Below, in pieces: positions 8,170 to 17,166 of a DNA stretch of 64,000 bases. The position numbers and the translations under genes are program-made. Below the pieces are notes generated by a model, which had not been told where the DNA came from, did not search any database, and saw only the letters and a program-made list of their open reading frames with translations. The stretch is from Domibacillus iocasae (lineage in GTDB: Bacteria > Bacillota > Bacilli > Bacillales > Domibacillaceae): NCBI RefSeq assembly GCF_001750285.1, contig NZ_MAMP01000021.1:1-64000 (forward strand). The letters are read 5' to 3'. Position 1 is the stretch's first letter, and the number at the start of each line of letters is the position of its first letter.

Positions 8170-9093
8170 GTGGAAGAAAAGCTCATGCAGCTGACGACAG
8201 AGTCAAGAAATACTCGGACAGTGCATATCGATACAGCGGACACGAAAGAGATCTTACAAATAATGAACGATGAAGACATGAAAGTGGCGCACGCGGTAAA
8301 AGAGGTTCTGCCACAGGTTGAAAGAGCCGTCCAATTTGTTCTCCACTCATTTAAAAATGGGGGCCGCCTTATTTATATGGGGGCTGGAACGAGCGGGCGG
8401 CTGGGCGTTTTGGATGCGGTAGAATGTCCGCCGACATTTAGTACATCTCCAGATATGGTTCAAGGGCTGATGGCTGGCGGTGAAAAGGCATTTATTAAAG
8501 CGGCAGAGGGTGCAGAAGACAATGAAGAAGCAGGTCAAATGGATTTAATAAATTGCAGGCTGACAAGCAATGATACAGTGGTTGGTTTAGCTGCCAGCGG
8601 GCGAACGCCTTATGTAAAAGGTGCTTTAAAATACGCGCAGAAGGTTGGCGCAAAAACGGTTTCTATTTCGTGCAATAAAGAAGCGCCAATCAGTCAGTTC
8701 GCCGACCAAAGCATTGAAGTCATCGTTGGGCCGGAGATTTTAACAGGTTCCACACGCTTAAAAGCTGCCACGGCGCAAAAGATGATTTTAAATATGATTT
8801 CCACTGCTTCTATGCTGCAAATGGGCAAGGCGTATGAAAATTTAATGGTGGATGTTCATGTCAGCAACTTTAAGCTGAAGCAACGTGCGGTTCATACGAT
8901 TACCCGTATTACGAACGTGTCGAAAAAGGAAGCGGAAGGCACACTTGATTTGGCAAATAATGAGGTGAAGCCTGCTATCGTTATGCTGAAGTGCGGTGTC
9001 ACATTTGGTGAAGCAAAAGAGCTGTTAAAAAAAGCAGAAGGCTATGTAAGAAAAGCCATCCAATTTGGCAGTCGGAAAGGGGATGCGAAGTAA
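8170..9093 (+). CDS. murQ: N-acetylmuramic acid 6-phosphate etherase
   Basis: MurQ, 307 aa, cleaves the lactyl ether of MurNAc-6-phosphate to give GlcNAc-6-phosphate and D-lactate in the cytosol. It has the full signature: [46 protein letters not shown] (catalytic Glu) and [12 protein letters not shown]. The SIS domain spans about residues 55-220 and a C-terminal helical UBA-like tail follows. The start is a GTG at 8170 after a long AAAAGGGGGGG. The stop overlaps the murR start as TAATG, so the two are translationally coupled. It opens the murQ-murR-murP-mupG operon. Confidence 0.97.
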   Translation: MEEKLMQLTTESRNTRTVHIDTADTKEILQIMNDEDMKVAHAVKEVLPQVERAVQFVLHSFKNGGRLIYMGAGTSGRLGVLDAVECPPTFSTSPDMVQGLMAGGEKAFIKAAEGAEDNEEAGQMDLINCRLTSNDTVVGLAASGRTPYVKGALKYAQKVGAKTVSISCNKEAPISQFADQSIEVIVGPEILTGSTRLKAATAQKMILNMISTASMLQMGKAYENLMVDVHVSNFKLKQRAVHTITRITNVSKKEAEGTLDLANNEVKPAIVMLKCGVTFGEAKELLKKAEGYVRKAIQFGSRKGDAK

Positions 9094-9947
9094 TGGCGGC
9101 CGGTGGATTAAATATGCTGAGAAATATCTTAACACAGCTCCCTCCATCAGAAAGAAAAGTGGCAGAATTTATCTTGAAAAATCCTGAAAAATTACTCCAT
9201 TCTACTGCAGGGGAAATCAGTCAAATGGCGCATTCAAGCAGCGCTGCTGTCATTCGGCTCTGCAAGTCAATAGGGGTTAAAGGATATCAAGAATTAAAAG
9301 TACGGGTCGCCGGTGATTTAGTGAAAGACCATGAAAAAGGCTACCGCGATATTGAAAGTGGTGAATCGTTAGAAGGGATCGTCCAAAAAACGACCAGCAA
9401 TAGTATCCAAAGCTTAACAGACACGGCAGATATTATTAATTATGCAGAATTGGAAGCGGCAGTGGATGCGCTGGCTAAAGCAAGAACCATTCATTGTTTT
9501 GGGATTGGAGCATCACATCTTATTGCAATGGATGCCCAGCAGAAATTTTTGAGAATCCATAAAGGAGCCACCGCTTTTACAGATGCACATCTTGTCGCTT
9601 CATTGATTGCGAATGCTGAAGAAGGCGATGTTGTATTAGGGATCTCTTTTTCAGGCGAAACAAAAGAAGTTATCAACATACTATCCTTAGCCCAAAAAAG
9701 AGGAATTAAGACCATCAGCTTAACAAAATACGGATCATCTTCCGTGTCGGATCTGGCAGATATTCCCCTTTTTACATCAGCATCCAATGAAGCGCCGTTG
9801 AGAAGTGCTGCCACCGCTTCAAGATTTGCCCAGCTTTTTGTTATTGATATTTTGTTTTTAGGTATTGCCACTACGGAATTCGAACAAACCGTGCAATACA
9901 TTGACAACTCAAGAGAAGCCATTCAATTTTTAAAAAATTCTAAATAA
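9093..9947 (+). CDS. murR: MurR, RpiR-family regulator of the MurNAc operon
   Basis: A 284-aa RpiR-type regulator. The N-terminal HTH (about residues 1-78) contains TAGEISQMAHSSSAAVIRLCKSIGVKGY-like sequence. The C-terminal SIS domain (about 120-260) contains CFGIGASHLIAMDAQQK and LGISFSGETKEVI. Co-translation with murQ (overlapping TAATG) and position before murP give it the MurR role, with MurNAc-6-phosphate as probable ligand. Tandem palindromes upstream of murQ are its likely target, giving autoregulation. Confidence 0.92.
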   Translation: MAAGGLNMLRNILTQLPPSERKVAEFILKNPEKLLHSTAGEISQMAHSSSAAVIRLCKSIGVKGYQELKVRVAGDLVKDHEKGYRDIESGESLEGIVQKTTSNSIQSLTDTADIINYAELEAAVDALAKARTIHCFGIGASHLIAMDAQQKFLRIHKGATAFTDAHLVASLIANAEEGDVVLGISFSGETKEVINILSLAQKRGIKTISLTKYGSSSVSDLADIPLFTSASNEAPLRSAATASRFAQLFVIDILFLGIATTEFEQTVQYIDNSREAIQFLKNSK

Positions 9948-10023
9948 ATGAGGCGTTATTCGGCTCTTAAGCCGTTGTCTGTTAAATAAAGGGTTGAAAT
10001 ATTGGGGGAAGGGTGGAAATAAT

Positions 10024-11385
10024 ATGTCAAATGAAGATAAAATTATCGCACAGCAGATCTCTGATTGTCTCGGTGGGGCAGAAAATGTAGACTCCTTCAC
10101 ACATTGCATGACCCGCCTGAGAGTAACACCTGTTGACCGCACACTTGTAAATGCAGGAGCAATTAAGCAAATTGACGGCGTGTTCGGTATTGTAGAAGAG
10201 GAAACGATTCAAATTATTTTGGGACCGGGCAAAGTAAACAAAGTAGCAGAAGAGTTTGGCAGGGTCGTGAAGGAGTCCGGCCAAAACATGCTGAAGGATC
10301 GCACAGCTGTTAAAAAGTCAGAATTAAAAGAAAAAAATTCGACACCTTTTAAATTGTTTCTTCGCAAAATTTCCAGCATCTTTATTCCTTTAATACCGGC
10401 ATTAGTTGCTTCGGGATTAATTACCGGAATTTCGAGAGCGGTCATCCAGGCCGGATGGCTGGATGCTGAATCACAATTTGCCATACTGCTGACGACGATT
10501 GGCGGCGGTTTATTCGCTTACTTAGGAATTTTAGTCGGGCTCAATGCGGCGAAAGAATTTGGCGGATCGCCCGCGCTTGGTGCGTTAGCTGGTATTTTGG
10601 TTATTAATCCGGGTGTAGAAAGCATTACGTTGTTTGGGGAAGCATTACTTCCCGGGCGTGGCGGCTTAATTGGTATTTTGTTTGCTGCCATCTTTATTGC
10701 ATATGTAGAAAAGTGGGTTCGAAAAGTTGTGCCGCAGTCACTTGATATTATTTTGACACCAACGATTGCTTTATTAGTCACGGGGATTGTGACGTACATT
10801 ATTTTTATGCCGATTGGCGGTTTTATTTCAGATGTGATAACAGGCGGACTGCTGGCTGTTCTGGATGTTGGCGGTATTGTTGCAGGCTTTGTATTAGGCG
10901 CAACGTTCCTGCCGCTTGTTGTAACAGGGCTGCATCAAGGGCTGACACCTATTCACCTTGAATTGATTAATTCAATTGGCGATGATCCGCTTCTGCCTAT
11001 TTTAGCGATGGGTGGAGCCGGACAAGTAGGTGCGGCATTTGCGATTTATATGAAAACGAAAAAAGTTCGATTGAAACGGGCGATTGGAGGAGCGCTTCCT
11101 TCGGGGATGCTTGGAATCGGAGAGCCGCTTATTTTCGGTGTGACACTGCCGCTGGGCCGGCCATTTTTAACAGCTTGTCTTGGTGCGGGTGTAGGGGGTG
11201 CTTTTCAAGCTTATTTTAATATTGCAACGGTTGCTGTAGGTGTTTCCGGATTGCCGCTTGCATTCATCGTGCTTCCGCATCAAATTGTTCTTTATTTAGT
11301 CGGTTTGGTGATTGCGTATATCGCCGGATTTATCTTTACGTACTTATTTGGATTTAAAGACGAAATGGCCGCAGAATTTGACTGA
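10024..11385 (+). CDS. murP: PTS N-acetylmuramic acid transporter subunit IIBC
   Basis: A 453-aa PTS permease with IIB then IIC. The IIB domain (about residues 1-85) has the phospho-acceptor Cys in FTHCMTRLRVTP. The IIC domain (about 105-450) has about ten hydrophobic segments and the glucose/sucrose-family signatures GLHQGLTPIHLELIN and GEPLIFGVTLPLGRPF. No IIA is fused, so it would borrow a IIA as MurP does in other bacteria. The ATG at 10024 follows GAAGGGTGG; an upstream TTG is less likely. Substrate (MurNAc or MurNAc-GlcNAc) is assigned from the murQ/murR/mupG context. Confidence 0.92.
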   Translation: MSNEDKIIAQQISDCLGGAENVDSFTHCMTRLRVTPVDRTLVNAGAIKQIDGVFGIVEEETIQIILGPGKVNKVAEEFGRVVKESGQNMLKDRTAVKKSELKEKNSTPFKLFLRKISSIFIPLIPALVASGLITGISRAVIQAGWLDAESQFAILLTTIGGGLFAYLGILVGLNAAKEFGGSPALGALAGILVINPGVESITLFGEALLPGRGGLIGILFAAIFIAYVEKWVRKVVPQSLDIILTPTIALLVTGIVTYIIFMPIGGFISDVITGGLLAVLDVGGIVAGFVLGATFLPLVVTGLHQGLTPIHLELINSIGDDPLLPILAMGGAGQVGAAFAIYMKTKKVRLKRAIGGALPSGMLGIGEPLIFGVTLPLGRPFLTACLGAGVGGAFQAYFNIATVAVGVSGLPLAFIVLPHQIVLYLVGLVIAYIAGFIFTYLFGFKDEMAAEFD

Positions 11386-11426
11386 TTCAAGAGCGCAGAA
11401 TCATATTTGAAAACAGGGGGCTAAGA

Positions 11427-12488
11427 ATGTTTGGGATTTCAATTTATTTAAATGAAGAAATAAACGAAAAGCAGCAGGCATACATAGAGCAGGCGCGGAA
11501 GCATGGTTTTAAGTGGATATTCACGTCGCTGCACATTCCGGAAGATGATTCATCCAAGCTTCGCAGCCGGTTTAAACAGCTTGCTCAAATGGCAAAACAA
11601 GCTGGGATGGATCTCATCGCGGATGTTTCTCCTGTCTCGTTGCAATTGATTGAAGCCTCAATCGATCAGGTAGAAGAGCTGCTGGAATGGGGTGTGACCG
11701 GGCTTCGTGTCGATTATGGCATTGATTCAGGTCAAATTGCCTTCCTTTCTACTAAAATGCAAGTGGCGTTAAATGCGAGTACATTAACAAATGGTGATTG
11801 GCAGGAAATACTTCATGCGGGGGCAGATATAAGCAACATAGAAGCATGGCATAATTTTTATCCGCGTCCTGAAACAGGGCTTGATGACCAGTACATAAAA
11901 GAAAAAAATGAGTGGCTTTGCTCACTCGGATTAGCCACAATGGCCTTTGTCGCAGGTGACAGCGACAAGAGGGGGCCTATTTTTGAAGGGCTGCCAACGC
12001 TTGAAAAACATCGTTCTGAGCCGCCTTTTGCTGCCGCGATCGAACTTGTACGTCAGTTACATACAAAAAAAGTGTTGATTGGCGATCCTCATTTATCAGA
12101 AGAAGCGTTCCAGCAGTTTAAATGGTTTGGGCAGGAAGGATGTATTCCGTTAAGAGCGGAGCCATTCACAGATGTATCGTTCTATCAAAGTATTCAAACG
12201 AACAGGCAGGATCCGGCAAGAGACTGCATTCGTTCTGTTGAATCAAGAGGGTTTGCGCAAGTCGGCAGAGGTACATTAGAGCCGTTTCAGACGACAGCCC
12301 GCCAGCGAGGCTCGATAACAGTTGATAACAAACAGTACTTAAGGTATGCAGGTGAGATGCAGATTGTCCTCAATCCATTGCCAGCGGATGAAAAAGTAAA
12401 TGTAATAGGTAAAGTAATAGACAAGGATTTGGACATTCTTTCTTTTATAGGTGCGGGACAAAAATTTGTGATTATCTGGAATGAATAA
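11427..12488 (+). CDS. mupG: 6-phospho-N-acetylmuramidase (DUF871 family)
   Basis: A 353-aa protein of the DUF871 family, whose characterised Staphylococcus member MupG is a cytosolic 6-phospho-N-acetylmuramidase splitting MurNAc-6P-GlcNAc. The N-terminal TIM-barrel half begins MFGISIYLNEE, with FTSLHIPEDD and VTGLRVDYGI. A smaller C-terminal beta domain starts about residue 240. The ribosome site AGGGGG lies at 11415-11420. It ends the mur operon, and a terminator follows. The operon as a whole would import peptidoglycan-derived disaccharide and yield GlcNAc, GlcNAc-6P and lactate. Confidence 0.9.
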   Translation: MFGISIYLNEEINEKQQAYIEQARKHGFKWIFTSLHIPEDDSSKLRSRFKQLAQMAKQAGMDLIADVSPVSLQLIEASIDQVEELLEWGVTGLRVDYGIDSGQIAFLSTKMQVALNASTLTNGDWQEILHAGADISNIEAWHNFYPRPETGLDDQYIKEKNEWLCSLGLATMAFVAGDSDKRGPIFEGLPTLEKHRSEPPFAAAIELVRQLHTKKVLIGDPHLSEEAFQQFKWFGQEGCIPLRAEPFTDVSFYQSIQTNRQDPARDCIRSVESRGFAQVGRGTLEPFQTTARQRGSITVDNKQYLRYAGEMQIVLNPLPADEKVNVIGKVIDKDLDILSFIGAGQKFVIIWNE

Positions 12489-12501
12489 TGAACTGTAACA
12501 G

Positions 12502-12530
12502 TCACCGAATCAGATTCGGTGATTTTTTTG
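12502..12530 (+). terminator. terminator of the mur operon
   Basis: TCACCGAA pairs with TTCGGTGA, followed by a run of seven T, 13 bases after the mupG stop. Confidence 0.9.
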
Positions 12531-12565
12531 TGCAATTTGGAGAAAAGAACAGGGGGGTGATGATG

Positions 12566-12877
12566 ATGAACATTGAAGTAAAACCAGCGGCAGCTGCGGA
12601 ACTGAAAAAGGTTGAGTACAAGGAAAATGAAGGCGTGCGAATTGAGTCGGTTTTTATTGGAAGCTGCTCGATTGCATCCGAATATCATTTGAAAATTGAT
12701 CGAAAAAAAGAAGGAGATGATTTATTTGTTGTAGAGGATATTCCGCTTCTTGTTTCAAAGGAAAGCCAGGAAAATCTTCATAAACAAATTTCGCTCGACT
12801 TTAATCCGGCTATGGGCTACAAATTAACATCTGCAGAAGAAACATACCGTTACAATTTAAAATTAGAACGTGCTTAA
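12566..12877 (+). CDS. HesB/IscA-like family protein
   Basis: A 103-aa small protein resembling the HesB/IscA (iron-sulfur biogenesis) fold group of Bacillus. Segments include VKPAAAAELKK near the N-terminus, ESVFIGSCSIASEYHL, and FVVEDIPLLVSKES followed by LDFNPAMGYKL. Only one Cys (in GSCS) is seen; the C-terminal CGCG motif of true IscA scaffolds is absent, so a scaffold role is unlikely and the function is uncertain. AGGGGGGTG at 12551-12559 best serves the third of three tandem ATGs (12566). It has its own terminators on both sides. Confidence 0.7.
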   Translation: MNIEVKPAAAAELKKVEYKENEGVRIESVFIGSCSIASEYHLKIDRKKEGDDLFVVEDIPLLVSKESQENLHKQISLDFNPAMGYKLTSAEETYRYNLKLERA

Positions 12878-12911
12878 AAGAGATCTTCGGAAAATGAAGG
12901 TCTCTTTTTTT
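12876..12911 (+). terminator. rho-independent terminator
   Basis: AAAAGAGATCTTC pairs with GAAGGTCTCTTTT, followed by T residues. Confidence 0.9.
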
Positions 12912-12912
12912 A

Positions 12913-12929
12913 TGTTAGATAATATAACA
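12913..12929. promoter_or_regulatory. TnrA box 1 upstream of urtA
   Basis: TGTTAGATAATATAACA matches the TnrA/GlnR consensus TGTNA-N7-TNACA in every fixed position. It lies 237 bp before the urtA start. Confidence 0.8.
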
Positions 12930-12979
12930 AAAACCACTTATTTTCTGGAAGGATCGCTGTATAATGAACACATCAACCA

Positions 12980-12996
12980 TGTTATCTTTTGTTACA
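12980..12996. promoter_or_regulatory. TnrA box 2 upstream of urtA
   Basis: TGTTATCTTTTGTTACA also fits TGTNA-N7-TNACA exactly. Two boxes 67 bp apart suggest nitrogen control of urea uptake. Confidence 0.75.
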
Positions 12997-13038
12997 TATT
13001 AAAGGTATAAAAGGCGACGAAAAGGAGGGGATAAAAAA

Positions 13039-13108
13039 GCATTCTCATTTCAATGAGAATGCCGTCCGGAGAACAAGCATAAAATGATCAGTCCTATGCC
13101 TTGTTCTC
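13039..13108 (+). promoter_or_regulatory. structured leader of urtA
   Basis: Two hairpins are stacked in the untranslated leader. The first is GCATTCTCATT/AATGAGAATGC (13039-13062). The second is GAGAACAAGCAT/ATGCCTTGTTCTC (13069-13108) with a 15-nt loop and one bulge. Neither is followed by a T-run. A purine-rich AAGGAGGGG lies just before. The role is unknown; an attenuator or protein-binding leader is possible. Confidence 0.5.
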
Positions 13109-13149
13109 ATTATATCATACGAAAACAATACTTTTTAAGGGGTGTCTGT

Positions 13150-14397
13150 ATGACAGTAATGAGAAAATTTTGGAGCAAACACACAATCATCGCAGCGATT
13201 TCAGCTGCCGCGCTTACGCTGAGCGGCTGTGCAGCGTCAAATGCTTTAAATGAAGAGGAAGATGCACCAGCTGCCGACACGAGCGATACGGTTAAGGTCG
13301 GTGTGCTGCATTCATTGAGCGGTACAATGGCGATCAGTGAAGTATCACTGCGAGATGCAGAATTAATGGCGATTGAAGAAATTAACGCAGAAGGCGGCGT
13401 TCTTGGCAAGCAGATTGAACCAGTTGTCGAAGATGGAGCATCGGACTGGCCGACATTCGCAGAAAAAGCGAAAAAGCTTTTGCAGAAAGATAAAGTAGCG
13501 ACTGTTTTTGGCGGCTGGACATCCGCAAGCCGAAAAGCAATGCTGCCAGTATTTGAACAGAACAATGGTCTGCTCTGGTATCCGGTCCAGTACGAAGGGA
13601 TGGAGTCATCACCGAATATTTTCTACACAGGTGCAACAACAAATCAGCAAATCGTGCCATCTGTTACATGGCTTCTTGAAAACAAAGGGAAATCTTTTTT
13701 CTTAATTGGGTCTGATTATGTATTCCCTCGTACGGCAAATAAAGAAATTAAAGCGCAGCTCAAAGCGGAAGGCGGCACGCTTGTCGGTGAGGAATATACA
13801 CCGCTTGGCCATACGGATTACAGCACGCTGATCAGCAAAATTAAAGAAGAAAAACCAGAAGTCATTTATAACACGCTGAACGGTGACAGCAACGTTGCTT
13901 TTTTCAAGCAGCTAAAAGATGCAGGGATTACAGCGGATGACATTACGGTTCTTTCTGTCAGCATTGCAGAAGAAGAAATCCGCGGTATCGGAACAGATAT
14001 TTTAACCGGTCATTATGCGGCGTGGAACTATTTCCAAACAACAGATACGCCGGAAAATGAGAAATTCGTCGCAGCCTACAAAGAAGCTTACGGAGACGAT
14101 CGCGTGACAGGTGATCCAATTGAAGCAGCTTATAATGCCGTTTATTTATGGGCAGCCGCTGTTGAAAAAGCAGAATCATTTGATGTCGATGCTGTAAAAG
14201 AAGCGGCAGGCGGCATTGAATTTAAAGCACCGGGCGGAACTGTAACGATTGATGGTGATAATCAGCATACGTACAAAACAGTTCGCGTTGGCGAGATTCA
14301 AGCAGACGGCCAGTTTAAAGAAGTATGGAATTCAGGGGAGCCTGTTAAACCGGATCCGTATTTAGAAACATACCCTTGGGCAGAAGGCTTAAATTAA
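13150..14397 (+). CDS. urtA: urea ABC transporter substrate-binding lipoprotein
   Basis: UrtA, 415 aa, type-I periplasmic-binding fold (LivJ-like) lipoprotein that captures urea outside the membrane. The signal peptide ends in the lipobox TLSGC (Cys about 28). The mature domain has [35 protein letters not shown] and [17 protein letters not shown], all typical of UrtA and FmdD. The ATG at 13150 follows AAGGGGTG with 5-nt spacing. It heads urtABCDE and the urease operon follows. A strong hairpin after it probably reduces expression of the membrane genes relative to the binding protein. TnrA boxes upstream imply induction under nitrogen limitation. Confidence 0.95.
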   Translation: MTVMRKFWSKHTIIAAISAAALTLSGCAASNALNEEEDAPAADTSDTVKVGVLHSLSGTMAISEVSLRDAELMAIEEINAEGGVLGKQIEPVVEDGASDWPTFAEKAKKLLQKDKVATVFGGWTSASRKAMLPVFEQNNGLLWYPVQYEGMESSPNIFYTGATTNQQIVPSVTWLLENKGKSFFLIGSDYVFPRTANKEIKAQLKAEGGTLVGEEYTPLGHTDYSTLISKIKEEKPEVIYNTLNGDSNVAFFKQLKDAGITADDITVLSVSIAEEEIRGIGTDILTGHYAAWNYFQTTDTPENEKFVAAYKEAYGDDRVTGDPIEAAYNAVYLWAAAVEKAESFDVDAVKEAAGGIEFKAPGGTVTIDGDNQHTYKTVRVGEIQADGQFKEVWNSGEPVKPDPYLETYPWAEGLN

Positions 14398-14401
14398 TCG
14401 G

Positions 14402-14441
14402 AACAAATAAGGGAGGAAAACTTCTCCCTTATTTGTTTTTA
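14402..14441 (+). terminator. intercistronic terminator between urtA and urtB
   Basis: AACAAATAAGGGAG and CTCCCTTATTTGTT form a perfect 14-bp stem followed by TTT. It lies between urtA and urtB and probably acts as a partial terminator that leaves more urtA than urtBCDE message. Confidence 0.85.
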
Positions 14442-14457
14442 AAAAGGAGTGAACAGC

Positions 14458-15360
14458 ATGGCAGTTGTCATCACACAGCTATTTAACGGGATCAGCCTCG
14501 GATCGATCTTGCTTCTCATTGCGCTTGGACTGGCAATTACATTTGGCTTGATGAATGTGATTAATATGGCACACGGTGAGTTTATTATGGCTGGGGCGTA
14601 TACAACATACGTGGTCCAGCAGGCATTTTCACATTATATTCCGGCCTCTTTGTTTAATTATTATTATGTTGCAGCAATTCCGCTCTCATTTTTAATTGGT
14701 GCGCTGCTGGGATTCGTGCTCGAAAAAACGCTTATTCGCTTTTTGTATCACAGACCGCTCGACAGCCTGCTTGCTACATGGGGTGTCAGCTTGATTTTGC
14801 AGCAAGTGGCACGTTCCATTTTTGGCGCGCCAAATGTGGCGGTAACAGCGCCGACATGGCTTGACGGTGGTTTAACTATTGCTGGGGCAGTGCTTCCGTA
14901 CAAACGTTTATTTATTATTGCACTTGTAACCATTTGCATGGTGTCCCTCTATTTATATCTTGATAAAACAGCAGCAGGCCGCAAAATGCGCGCTGTAACG
15001 ATGAACCGCAGTATGGCATCAAGTCTTGGTGTTTCAACGAAAAAAGTGGATGCAACGGCGTTTGCGATCGGTTCAGGTCTCGCTGGGATTGCCGGCTGTG
15101 CGCTGACCGTTCTTGGGCCGATTGGTTCAACAATCGGCACGTACTATATTGTTGACGCGTTTATGATTGTTATTTTAGGCGGGATTGGAAGCTTGATTGG
15201 TACGGTTTTCGGAGCACTTAGTGTCGGCATGCTGGGAACGATTGCTGAATTTTGGAGCGGCGCTTCTATGGCGAAGGTCATTGTGTTTGTGGCTATTATT
15301 GCGTTTTTACAATTTAAACCGGCTGGACTGCTTTCCGCACGTACACGGTCATTAGAATAG
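14458..15360 (+). CDS. urtB: urea ABC transporter permease UrtB
   Basis: A 300-aa LivH-type inner-membrane permease with about eight hydrophobic segments. It shows GLMNVINMAHGEFIMAGAYT, the LivH signature, and ends in the typical RSLE. The conserved coupling segment near GRKMRAVTMNRSMASSLGVS contacts the ATPase. The ATG at 14458 follows AAAGGAG; a GTG at 14449 overlaps the ribosome site and is less likely. It pairs with UrtC to form the urea channel. Confidence 0.94.
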   Translation: MAVVITQLFNGISLGSILLLIALGLAITFGLMNVINMAHGEFIMAGAYTTYVVQQAFSHYIPASLFNYYYVAAIPLSFLIGALLGFVLEKTLIRFLYHRPLDSLLATWGVSLILQQVARSIFGAPNVAVTAPTWLDGGLTIAGAVLPYKRLFIIALVTICMVSLYLYLDKTAAGRKMRAVTMNRSMASSLGVSTKKVDATAFAIGSGLAGIAGCALTVLGPIGSTIGTYYIVDAFMIVILGGIGSLIGTVFGALSVGMLGTIAEFWSGASMAKVIVFVAIIAFLQFKPAGLLSARTRSLE

Positions 15361-15374
15361 GAGGGAGCGGAAAA

Positions 15375-16439
15375 ATGGATAAGAAAAAACTTGGCTACTG
15401 GCTCTTTTTTATCGCGTTGTTTTTAGGCCCTCTTTATTTAACAGAATTTCGGCTGGCGCTGATGGGTAAATTTTTATGTTTTGCTATTGTGGCTCTTGGC
15501 ATTTGTCTGATCTGGGGGTATACCGGCATTTTAAGTCTCGGTCATGGGGTTTACTTCGGTATCGGTGCGTATTGCACAGCCATGTATTTGAAGCTTGAAT
15601 CGTCAAATGGCCAGCTTCCGGATTTTATGGAATGGAGCGGCGTATCAGCTCTTCCGGCATTTTGGATTCCTTTTTCTAATCCGGTTTTTGCGCTGGCAGC
15701 ATCCCTGATCGTTCCGGCCCTTCTTGCGGCAATGCTCGGATTTTTGACATTTAAAAACCGGATTAAAGGCGTTTATTTCTCTTTAATCAGCCAGGCTGTT
15801 GTCGTCGTATTTGTGACACTCTTTGTTGCAAAGCAGGACTGGACTGGGGGCACAAATGGATTAACGAACTTCACCACATTTCTTGGTTTTTCACTGGCAT
15901 CCCCGCTTGTGCAAATTGCCCTGTACATGCTGACAGTTATCATACTTGGCCTTTCATTTACTTTAGCTGCCCGCTTGACAAACAGCCGCGCGGGACGGGT
16001 GCTATCCGCTGTGCGGGACGGGGAAAACAGAGTCCGCTTTTTGGGGTTTAACCCGACTTCCTATAAAGTATTTGTTTACAGCCTCTCAGCCGCGCTTGCG
16101 GGCCTTGCGGGCACACTATTTGTCCTGCAGGTCGGTCTTATTTCCCCGGCAATGATGGGGATTATTCCTTCTATTGAAATGGTGTTATGGGTAGCAGTCG
16201 GCGGCCGTCATTCATTAATCGGCGCCATTTTAGGAGCGGTGATCGTGAACAGCGCCAAAAGCTTCTTCAGTGAAACGTATCCAGATATATGGTCGATCTT
16301 TTTAGGACTTCTTTTCATTATTGTCGTCATGTTCCTGCCGAATGGCATTGTCGGCGCCTTTGAGTCGTGGAACGAAAAAAGAAATAAAGCGAAACAAAAA
16401 GGAGGAACTGCCGATGCAGCCGATTCTGTCGTGTCGTGA
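15375..16439 (+). CDS. urtC: urea ABC transporter permease UrtC
   Basis: A 354-aa LivM-type permease with about ten hydrophobic segments. GYTGILSLGHGVYFGIGAY is the LivM signature, and GRVLSAVRDGENRVRFLGFN is the cytoplasmic coupling loop. The start at 15375 follows AGGAGGGAG, 14 nt after urtB. Its 3' end overlaps the beginning of urtD by 26 nt, so the two are translationally coupled. Confidence 0.94.
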   Translation: MDKKKLGYWLFFIALFLGPLYLTEFRLALMGKFLCFAIVALGICLIWGYTGILSLGHGVYFGIGAYCTAMYLKLESSNGQLPDFMEWSGVSALPAFWIPFSNPVFALAASLIVPALLAAMLGFLTFKNRIKGVYFSLISQAVVVVFVTLFVAKQDWTGGTNGLTNFTTFLGFSLASPLVQIALYMLTVIILGLSFTLAARLTNSRAGRVLSAVRDGENRVRFLGFNPTSYKVFVYSLSAALAGLAGTLFVLQVGLISPAMMGIIPSIEMVLWVAVGGRHSLIGAILGAVIVNSAKSFFSETYPDIWSIFLGLLFIIVVMFLPNGIVGAFESWNEKRNKAKQKGGTADAADSVVS

Positions 16440-17166
16440 TGTGCGGGTTTCATTTAATGGGTTTCAGGCACTTCAGGGTGTTGATTTGGAAGTAAAGCCG
16501 CAAGAAGTCCGTTTTTTAATCGGACCGAACGGCGCGGGAAAAACAACGCTGCTCGATGTAATCTGTGGAAAAACAAAGGCGAGCGACGGCGACGTATTAT
16601 ATCGTCAAGTGGAAAACATTCGCAAGCTGCAAGAGCATGAAATTGTTCGTCTTGGTATTACACGCAAATTTCAAGCTCCTTCCATTTTTGCGAATTTGAC
16701 TGTATGGGAGAACCTGGAGCTTTCGCTAAAACAGGAACGGGGTCTCTGGTCTGTCATGCGGGCCAAGATGACAGGTGAAGACAAAGAAAAAATGGAAGCA
16801 ATGCTCAGCCGGATTGGCTTAATGGATCAGCGCCATCAGTTAGCGGGTATGCTTGCACACGGCCAAAAACAATGGCTTGAAATCGGCATGCAGCTTATGC
16901 AGGATCCAGAGATTTTACTGCTGGATGAGCCAATTGCCGGGATGAGTGGCACCGAGCGCCATAAAACGGGTGAACTTATTCATGAAATTTCAACGGCCTG
17001 CTCGGTCCTGATTGTAGAGCATGATATGGAGTTCGTCCGGAATTTTTCAAAGCAAGTGACCGTCATGCATGAAGGCAAAGTGCTTTGCGAGGGAACGATG
17101 TCGGAAATTCAGCAAAATGAACAGGTGGCAGAAGTATACCTCGGAAGGAGAGAAAGCGCATGTTAA
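16414..17166 (+). CDS. urtD: urea ABC transporter ATP-binding protein UrtD
   Basis: A 250-aa LivG-type ATPase. Walker A is GPNGAGKTT (about residues 36-44) and Walker B is ILLLDEPIAGM. The signature region LAHGQKQWLEIGMQL takes the place of LSGGQ, a feature of UrtD proteins. The switch His is in IVEHDMEF. ATG 16414 with AAGGAGG is chosen although the frame is open further upstream, because upstream in-frame codons translate urtC sequence out of frame. It overlaps urtE by 7 nt. Confidence 0.95.
   Translation: MQPILSCRDVRVSFNGFQALQGVDLEVKPQEVRFLIGPNGAGKTTLLDVICGKTKASDGDVLYRQVENIRKLQEHEIVRLGITRKFQAPSIFANLTVWENLELSLKQERGLWSVMRAKMTGEDKEKMEAMLSRIGLMDQRHQLAGMLAHGQKQWLEIGMQLMQDPEILLLDEPIAGMSGTERHKTGELIHEISTACSVLIVEHDMEFVRNFSKQVTVMHEGKVLCEGTMSEIQQNEQVAEVYLGRRESAC

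Noticed and set aside
12488-12565. Longer N-terminus for the HesB-like protein
   Set aside because: The extension runs through the mur operon terminator; the strong AGGGGGGTG serves the ATG at 12566.
13020-13145. Guanidine (ykkC-type) or other known riboswitch before urtA
   Set aside because: The hairpins lack the ACGR loops of guanidine-II and I could not recognise the conserved core of guanidine-I or -III, so only an unnamed leader structure is reported.
16321-16413. Upstream start for urtD inside urtC
   Set aside because: The extra residues are not UrtD-like, and an AAGGAGG lies directly before ATG 16414.
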